This document shows, piece after piece, positions 58,902 to 64,000 of a DNA stretch of 64,000 nucleotides (positions within the stretch are counted from its first letter, which is position 1; each line of letters begins with the position of its first letter). The translations under genes were made by a program, and so were the position numbers. Source of the stretch: DASZGI01 sp035938995. Its GTDB lineage: Bacteria; Actinomycetota; Actinomycetes; Streptomycetales; Catenulisporaceae. Where the stretch lies: positions 1 to 64,000 of the forward strand of contig NZ_DASZGI010000100.1 of assembly GCF_035938995.1 (NCBI RefSeq), given 5' to 3'. The notes beneath the pieces are model-generated. The model searched no databases. It saw only the letters and a list, made by a program, of their open reading frames with translations, and was not told the DNA's origin.

Positions 58902-59324
58902 CTACCGGGGCAGCGCGTTCTGCAGTTCGGCACGCAAAGCCGGAGTGAGGACGTCGCCCGCCCGCTCAACGAGCAACGCCATCTCGTAGCCGATGAGTCC
59001 CATGTCGCAGTCCGAGGACGCGAGCACGGCCAGCACCGAACCATCGCTGATCGCCATCACGAACAGGAAGCCGCGGACCATCTCCACGACGGTCTGGGTG
59101 ACCGCGCCGCCCTCGAAGATCCGGGCCGCGCCCTGGGTGAGGCTGGACAGACCCGAGGCGACCGCGGCCAGCTGGTCGGCCCGATCCCGGGGGAATCCGT
59201 TGGAGACCGCGAGCAGCAGGCCGTCAGCCGAGACCACGACCGTGTGCGCCACCCCCGGTACCCGGTCGACGAAATTAGTGATCAGCCAGTTGAGGTTCTG
59301 CGCCGCCTGGCTCAGCTCGCTCAC
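58902..59324 (-). CDS. cvnB: Conservon protein CvnB (roadblock/LC7)
   Basis: This 140-residue roadblock/LC7 domain protein (LNWLITNFVDRVPGVAHTVV, SADGLLLAVSNGF) of the MglB-like group is a likely activating or scaffold partner of the CvnD GTPase. The GTG start 59324 fits the conserved MSELSQAAQNLNWL. It is 91 bp downstream of cvnA. Confidence 0.92.
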   Translation of the reverse strand: MSELSQAAQNLNWLITNFVDRVPGVAHTVVVSADGLLLAVSNGFPRDRADQLAAVASGLSSLTQGAARIFEGGAVTQTVVEMVRGFLFVMAISDGSVLAVLASSDCDMGLIGYEMALLVERAGDVLTPALRAELQNALPR

Positions 59325-59415
59325 AGTGCATCCCCTTCCAAAGGGAACGTCGGTACGGTGGTGGCTCCCTCAGCGGGGGTGCGGAACGAGCCGCGGACGC
59401 GGGGGGACGCAAACA

Positions 59416-62400
59416 TCATGCGCCCTTCCCGTCGGATCCGGCAGCGCCCTTGTCCTTGCCCGCTTCGGGCTCGCCGGACGACGCCGCGTCGCGCCCCTGC
59501 CGCAGCCCCTGATGGAAGCTGGAGAGCCGGCCGCGCACCGCATCCGCCGAGCGCGGCGGGATCGGCGGGGGCGCCGCCTTCGCCGCGCCGGAGCCGCCCG
59601 CCGAGCCGGGCACCAGGTTGGACCTGGGCACCCGCTTCGGCAGACCCTTCTGCGTCAGCCCGGCCGCGACCGGCTTGGCCGCCGCCTGGGCCGCCTTCCA
59701 CCCCTCGTCTCCCGGCGACGACCAGGATCCGGCGTTGTCCATGTGCTTGACTCCTCCGGAGTTCGCGGTCAGCGGCTCGGGGGCGGGCGCCGTCGGCAGC
59801 GGCTGCACGGGGATGACCGTGGGCCGCACCGGAGCGGCCGGGGACGCCGGCGGGGGCGTCTGCGCGGCCGGGGCCGGAGCCGCGGGTGCCGGGGTGGGCG
59901 GCGGACCGCTCACCGGGGACCGGGGCACAGAGGGTTGGGGTGCAGGGGGTTGAGACGCAGCTGGTTGAGACGCCGGGGGTCGGGACACAGGCGGTGCAGG
60001 CACGGGTGGTGCGGACACAGGCGGTGGGGACACAGGAGGCTGAGTCGTCGGCGGCTTGGCCTCGGAGGGCCCGGACACCGGCGGCCTGGGCGCCACGGGT
60101 GCTACCGGAGCCGGGGCGGCCGGCGGCGCAGCAGTCTGACGGACGGGACCGGGGGTGGTGGTCGGCGCGGCCCCCAGGGTCGGGGTGACGGGCCGGGCCA
60201 TGGCGGCCTGGGCGCGGGCCTCGTCGCGGCGGCGGAACCACTCGGACTCCATCGCCTCGAAGATCGGCAGCCGCTCGTCGGTGACCGGGGCCGGGGGCAG
60301 CGGGTCCTGGGCGAACAGCCGCTCCACCGCGGTGGGCCCGGGCGGCGCGGCCGGGGGCAGCTGCGGCGCCGACGGCGGGGGCAGGAGCGACGCCGCGGGT
60401 TGCGGCGCGACCGGGGGCTGGAACGGTGCCGGAGGCTGCGGCGGGGCGGACGGCTCGGGACCGCGCACGGGCGGCAGCGGGAACTGGCCGGACCCGGAGG
60501 GGTCCTGGATCCGCGGCATCTGCCCGGTGTCGGCCCGGCCGGCGCCCGGCTGGGCGGGGTCGATGCGGCCCGTGTCGATGCGGCCGGGGTCGCTTCGGCC
60601 CAGATCGCCTCGGCCAGGCTCGGGTCGGCCGGCGTCGGGTCGCGGCTCGCCGGGCCGCGGGCCGGGGGCGTTGAACTGGGCGGGCGCCCCGGGTCCCGGC
60701 GGCGGCGTGCGGCCCGGCTCCGGCCGGCCCGCACCGGGCGTCTGGAACCGCCCGCTCGAGCCGAGCGCGTCGTCGGCGCCCGGGCCGGGGAACGGCGGGA
60801 AGTCCGGGATCGGGAACTCGCCGGTCGGGAAGTCCGGGCTCAGCGGCAGCGGCGGCACGGCCGGCATCGGGCCGGTGGGCGCTGGGTCGTGGCCGAACGG
60901 CGGCCGGTCGCGGTCCTCGAACGGCGTGCGGGCGCCGGGGATGTTCGGCGGTCCGCCGGGCCCGGCCTCGTTGAGCGCGCCTTCGCCGCGGGACGCCGGG
61001 TCCTGACGGCGCGGCAGCTCCTCGCCCGGGCCGATCGGCCGGGTCGGGGTCGGCGCCGGGCCGAGCGTGGGCAGGTCGGCGAACTGGTCGCCGTTGGACA
61101 GCGCCGCCGGGGCCGCGCCGCGGTACGGCGGGGCGGCCGAGCCCTCGCTGGGGAACACACCGCGGTCCCCGGGCGCGCCGGATTCGGGACTGTCCGGCTG
61201 GGCCGGGAAGCCGAGCTGGCCGCCGGGCCGCCGGGGCAGGGCGCCGAGCGAGCGGGCGCCGGTCGCCGACAGCTCCGGGGTCGGCGCCTGCTGCTCGCCC
61301 TCGGCGCCGGCCAGCAGGGTGCTGGGCACCAGCACGAGCGCGGTGATGCCGCCGCCCGCCGAGCGCCGCAGCCGCACCTGGATGCCGTGCCGGGTGGCCA
61401 GCCGGCCGACCACGTACAGGCCCATGCGGCGGGAGATGGCGACGTCGATGACCGGCGGGTTGGCCAGCCGCTCGTTGGCGTCGTCCAGCTCCTCCGGGGT
61501 CATCCCGATGCCGGCATCCTCGATCTCGAGCATGACGCCGCCGGTGTTGAGCATGTTCGCGGTGACCGAGACCTTGGTCTCCGGCGCGGAGAACGAGGTC
61601 GCGTTCTCCAGCAGCTCGGCGACCAGGTGGACCAGGTCGTTGACGACCCGGCCAAGCACGTTGACGTCGGGCAGGTCGCGCAGGGCGACCCGCTCGTACT
61701 GCTCCACCTCGGAGGCGCCGGCCCGCATGACGTCCAGCAGGCGCACCGCCTGGCTCCACTTGCGACCCGGCTCCTCGCCCGCGAGGACCAGCAGGTTCTC
61801 CCCGTTGCGCCGCATGCGCGTGGCCAGGTGGTCCAGCTTGAACAGGTTCGCCAGCTGGTCCGGGTCCTGCTCGCTGTTCTCCAGTTCGTCGATAAGCCGC
61901 AGCTGGCGCTGGACCAGCGACTGCGAGCGGCGGGAGAGGTTGACGAACATCGAATTGACGTTCGACCGCAGCAGCGCCTGCTCGGACGCCAGCCGGACGG
62001 CCTGCATGTGGACCTCGTCGAACGCCCGGGCCACCTGCCCGATCTCGTCGTTCGAGGTGATGGGGATCGGATCGACCGCGGACTCGGCGTCGAAGGAGGC
62101 GTCCGCGTCGCGCAGGCGGCGGACTATCTCGGGAAGCCGGTTGGCCGCGATGTCCAGGGCGCCGGTGCGCAGCGCCTGCAGCGGGCCGACCAGCGAGCGG
62201 GCGACGAGCACGATGCCGACGAAGGACAGGATCAACGCCAGGATGATCATCGCGGCGTTCTTGTACAGGTCCGACTGCGCGCCGTTCAGCAGGGACTGGG
62301 TGTCCGCCTCCATCTGCTGGGTCGCGGTGGCCTGGACCGTGCGCATATCGCCGATCGCGACCGGAAGCGACTCGTCCCGCACGACGGTGGCGTTGCTCGG

Positions 62401-63423
62401 GAACTGGCTCTGGCCGTAGCGCAGCTGGCCCTGGAGGACCTGGAGCGCCGTGGTGAGGGCGCCCTGGGCGGAGGCGACCTCCGGCCCCGAGACGGTCGCC
62501 TGGAACGACTGCAGCAGCGAGGGGGTCGCGGACTTCTCGAACGAGCTCTGCGCGGCGGTCTCCGCGGCGATCGCCTGGTTCAGGCCGGCGATCTGCTGCT
62601 GCTGGAGCGGCTGCTCTTGAAGCGGGCCCTGAGCCGCGAGCACCTGCTCGGTGAACACCTGGCCGATCGCTTGCGCCTCGATCATGTTCGCGATCGCGCC
62701 GACCGTGGCGCCGTCCTGGGACACGGTCGCGTCCGAGGTGCCTGCGGTGCCCGCGTCGAGCACCAAGAGCAGGTCGTCGATGATGCTGGTGTAGGTGCTA
62801 TAGGCGACGGTGAACGGGACCGCCTTCTGCGTCACGACGATGCGGATCGAGGGCAGGTCGGTGACCGCGCGGCCGTCGGCCTCGGCGGACAGCGCACGCA
62901 GCACCGGGGAGTAGGAGCTGCCGTTGATCACCTGGAGGGCGGCGGAGCGCAGCTGGTCCTGCACGGTCAGCGACGCCTGGGTCGCCGTGGTGAACGCGGT
63001 GACCAGCGCCTGGTCGTCGGCGTTGTTCCCGGCCGCGGCCATGTTGCACGGGCTCATCACCGCCAGGCACACCGTGGCGGCGTCCCGCTCCTGCTGGAGG
63101 ACCAGCAGCAGCCCTTCGACGGTCTCCGCGGTCTTCGCCTGGAACTGGACGTTCTGGAAGTGCTGCCGGTCCTGGTACAGCGTGCTGATACGCGCGGCGG
63201 CCAGCGAGATCGCCGCGATCAGCGGCAGCAGCACGAGCAGCGTCAGCCGGTTGCGCACCCGCCAGCTGCGCAGCGACAACAGGCCCGGGTTCTTGGCGGG
63301 GGGCGCCGCCGGGGCCGGATCCGCGGGCTGTGTGGGCCGACGGCGGTCCGAGCCGCCCGGCCGGCCCGCGCGCGCCCCCGCCTGGGCCGCGTCGCGGCGC
63401 GGGGTCACGGGACGTGTCTGCAC
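59416..63423 (-). CDS. cvnA: Conservon sensor kinase-like protein CvnA with nitrate/sulphonate-sensing domain
   Basis: This 1335-residue membrane protein has a basic N-terminus, a first helix near 57-77 (LTLLVLLPLIAAISLAAARI) and an extracytoplasmic NIT-type all-helical domain (to about 400). A second helix near 405-425, a HAMP linker and a HATPase domain (about 590-710, LVAELLENATSFSAPETKVS) follow. The last 600 residues are Pro/Gly-rich, with DPGRIDTGRID-type and PPVS-type repeats, and end with the family motif FHQGLRQGRDA. It has no canonical HisKA acceptor, so it is probably a pseudo-kinase receptor. GTG 63423 has GAGGGC upstream. Confidence 0.9.
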   Translation of the reverse strand: MQTRPVTPRRDAAQAGARAGRPGGSDRRRPTQPADPAPAAPPAKNPGLLSLRSWRVRNRLTLLVLLPLIAAISLAAARISTLYQDRQHFQNVQFQAKTAETVEGLLLVLQQERDAATVCLAVMSPCNMAAAGNNADDQALVTAFTTATQASLTVQDQLRSAALQVINGSSYSPVLRALSAEADGRAVTDLPSIRIVVTQKAVPFTVAYSTYTSIIDDLLLVLDAGTAGTSDATVSQDGATVGAIANMIEAQAIGQVFTEQVLAAQGPLQEQPLQQQQIAGLNQAIAAETAAQSSFEKSATPSLLQSFQATVSGPEVASAQGALTTALQVLQGQLRYGQSQFPSNATVVRDESLPVAIGDMRTVQATATQQMEADTQSLLNGAQSDLYKNAAMIILALILSFVGIVLVARSLVGPLQALRTGALDIAANRLPEIVRRLRDADASFDAESAVDPIPITSNDEIGQVARAFDEVHMQAVRLASEQALLRSNVNSMFVNLSRRSQSLVQRQLRLIDELENSEQDPDQLANLFKLDHLATRMRRNGENLLVLAGEEPGRKWSQAVRLLDVMRAGASEVEQYERVALRDLPDVNVLGRVVNDLVHLVAELLENATSFSAPETKVSVTANMLNTGGVMLEIEDAGIGMTPEELDDANERLANPPVIDVAISRRMGLYVVGRLATRHGIQVRLRRSAGGGITALVLVPSTLLAGAEGEQQAPTPELSATGARSLGALPRRPGGQLGFPAQPDSPESGAPGDRGVFPSEGSAAPPYRGAAPAALSNGDQFADLPTLGPAPTPTRPIGPGEELPRRQDPASRGEGALNEAGPGGPPNIPGARTPFEDRDRPPFGHDPAPTGPMPAVPPLPLSPDFPTGEFPIPDFPPFPGPGADDALGSSGRFQTPGAGRPEPGRTPPPGPGAPAQFNAPGPRPGEPRPDAGRPEPGRGDLGRSDPGRIDTGRIDPAQPGAGRADTGQMPRIQDPSGSGQFPLPPVRGPEPSAPPQPPAPFQPPVAPQPAASLLPPPSAPQLPPAAPPGPTAVERLFAQDPLPPAPVTDERLPIFEAMESEWFRRRDEARAQAAMARPVTPTLGAAPTTTPGPVRQTAAPPAAPAPVAPVAPRPPVSGPSEAKPPTTQPPVSPPPVSAPPVPAPPVSRPPASQPAASQPPAPQPSVPRSPVSGPPPTPAPAAPAPAAQTPPPASPAAPVRPTVIPVQPLPTAPAPEPLTANSGGVKHMDNAGSWSSPGDEGWKAAQAAAKPVAAGLTQKGLPKRVPRSNLVPGSAGGSGAAKAAPPPIPPRSADAVRGRLSSFHQGLRQGRDAASSGEPEAGKDKGAAGSDGKGA

Positions 63424-63958
63424 TTGCCCTCACCAAGTTCGTGGCCGCACTTACTGCGCGCGTCGCGGTTTTACGTACCGGTAGCCGGCGCGCCGGGCGG
63501 CGTTTCGGTGGACGCGCTCAGCGGTCGGCGTCGGTCGACCGCGACGGGCTCGCCCGGCGGTCCGTTCAGGAAACGCATTCCAGCACAGCTCTGGTACTGA
63601 GGCCAAGACGAGGGTAGGAGGAATCGACGACATGCCGGTGAATATCTTGGGCAAAACGGGAGGTACCGGACCGAATTTCGGAAAAATTTGGTACCGCGGC
63701 TGGCGCATTGCCCCCCTCCGCTGTCAAACTGCCGCCACGTCGCCGAACCCGCGACTGAGCAGGGAAGATGCGATCTTCTACGGTCCGTGCTCGTAGGACC
63801 GCGAAGCGTAGTCGCGGGCCTCGCGCCCGGCTTTCCGCACGCTTCGGTGAACTTGAATCCCCGGCGTCGCAGGATATCGCCGACACCCCATTCGTCGCGG
63901 GCATTGAGGTCGATTAGCATTGCGCCGCAGGCGTCTGAACGTCCCGAGAGGTAGCCCC
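63424..63958. promoter_or_regulatory. Promoter region of the conservon and of the truncated right-edge gene
   Basis: These 535 bp separate the cvnA start from a plus-strand start at 63959. They contain GGTACC twice (63662-63667 and 63690-63695), bracketing the palindrome CCGAA-T-TTCGG (63671-63681) and an A/T stretch. This is the most AT-rich spot in the area and a likely regulator site. No gene was recognised in it. Confidence 0.45.
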
Positions 63959-64000
63959 ATGTCCCACCCGCGCCGGACCGCCCGACGGCGGCGCCTTCTG
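63959..64000 (+). CDS. Partial CDS starting at the right edge
   Basis: ATG 63959 opens a frame of 14 codons (MSHPRRTARRRRLL) that runs off the window. GAGAGG lies about 7 nt upstream. The Arg-rich start could be the positive region of a signal peptide or membrane anchor. The product cannot be named. Confidence 0.4.
   Translation, partial: MSHPRRTARRRRLL

Noticed and set aside
58993..63600. 1535-codon plus-strand frame opposite the conservon
   Set aside because: It spans several real minus-strand genes and is Arg/Gly-rich; a composition artefact.

Overview
The window is high-G+C chromosomal DNA from a filamentous, Streptomyces-like actinobacterium. Supporting signs are GTG and TTG starts, ATGA/GTGA stop-start overlaps, a cvnA-D conservon, ClgR next to pgsA/cinA/ftsK, mprA-mprB-pepD, nrdR with a B12-dependent nrdJ, a GlcP-type glucose permease and a long actinobacterial LexA. 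The genus cannot be fixed from the sequence alone. No rRNA, tRNA, CRISPR array or origin was recognised.

Layout. 1-6 kb: a partial gene, an ABC permease/ATPase pair whose ATPase has unusual catalytic residues, a 62-bp tandem repeat array, an NrtR-type NUDIX regulator with a likely autoregulatory operator, and a DUF4192 protein. 6-11.3 kb: envelope-stress two-component system mprA-mprB and the HtrA-like protease pepD. A direct repeat with an 11-bp period occurs upstream of both mprA and pepD. A terpene-cyclase-fold protein follows. 11.4-13.9 kb: a divergent MFS exporter and TetR pair with two related operators. 13.9-21.4 kb: an accessory island. It holds a YefM-YoeB toxin-antitoxin pair, a KTSC protein, a coiled-coil Mrr-type nuclease, and a tightly overlapped three-gene recombination module: tyrosine integrase, small XRE protein, and a recombinase-like protein with nine zinc ribbons. 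Three 17-bp palindromes and three 34-bp repeats punctuate the island.

21.7-30 kb: core DNA metabolism, nrdR-nrdJ (with paired NrdR boxes), lexA (with an SOS box) and dinG. Between lexA and dinG lies about 1 kb of nested repeats: an octamer repeated 12 times, a 16-bp-stem hairpin, and a 25-bp array that copies the end of dinG. 30.1-38.6 kb: a six-gene siderophore operon with the gene order of rhizobactin 1021 (rhbABCDEF). It is predicted to make a citrate-hydroxamate siderophore built on 1,3-diaminopropane (schizokinen-like). G-rich tandem repeats flank it.

38.9-48.2 kb: housekeeping genes hflX, clgR, cinA, pgsA, rimO, a RodZ-like protein and ftsK. 48.3-56.2 kb: a signalling block with a response regulator, a 1522-residue soluble hybrid kinase carrying about 13 tandem HAMP units, and a divergent SpoIIE-type phosphatase. 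56.2-63.4 kb: glcP and a complete conservon (cvnA-cvnB-cvnC-cvnD). A truncated gene begins at the right edge.

The strongest candidates for something little described are the zinc-ribbon recombinase module with its palindromic sites, and the complete rhb-type operon in an actinomycete. All family assignments come from reading the translations; no database search was run.
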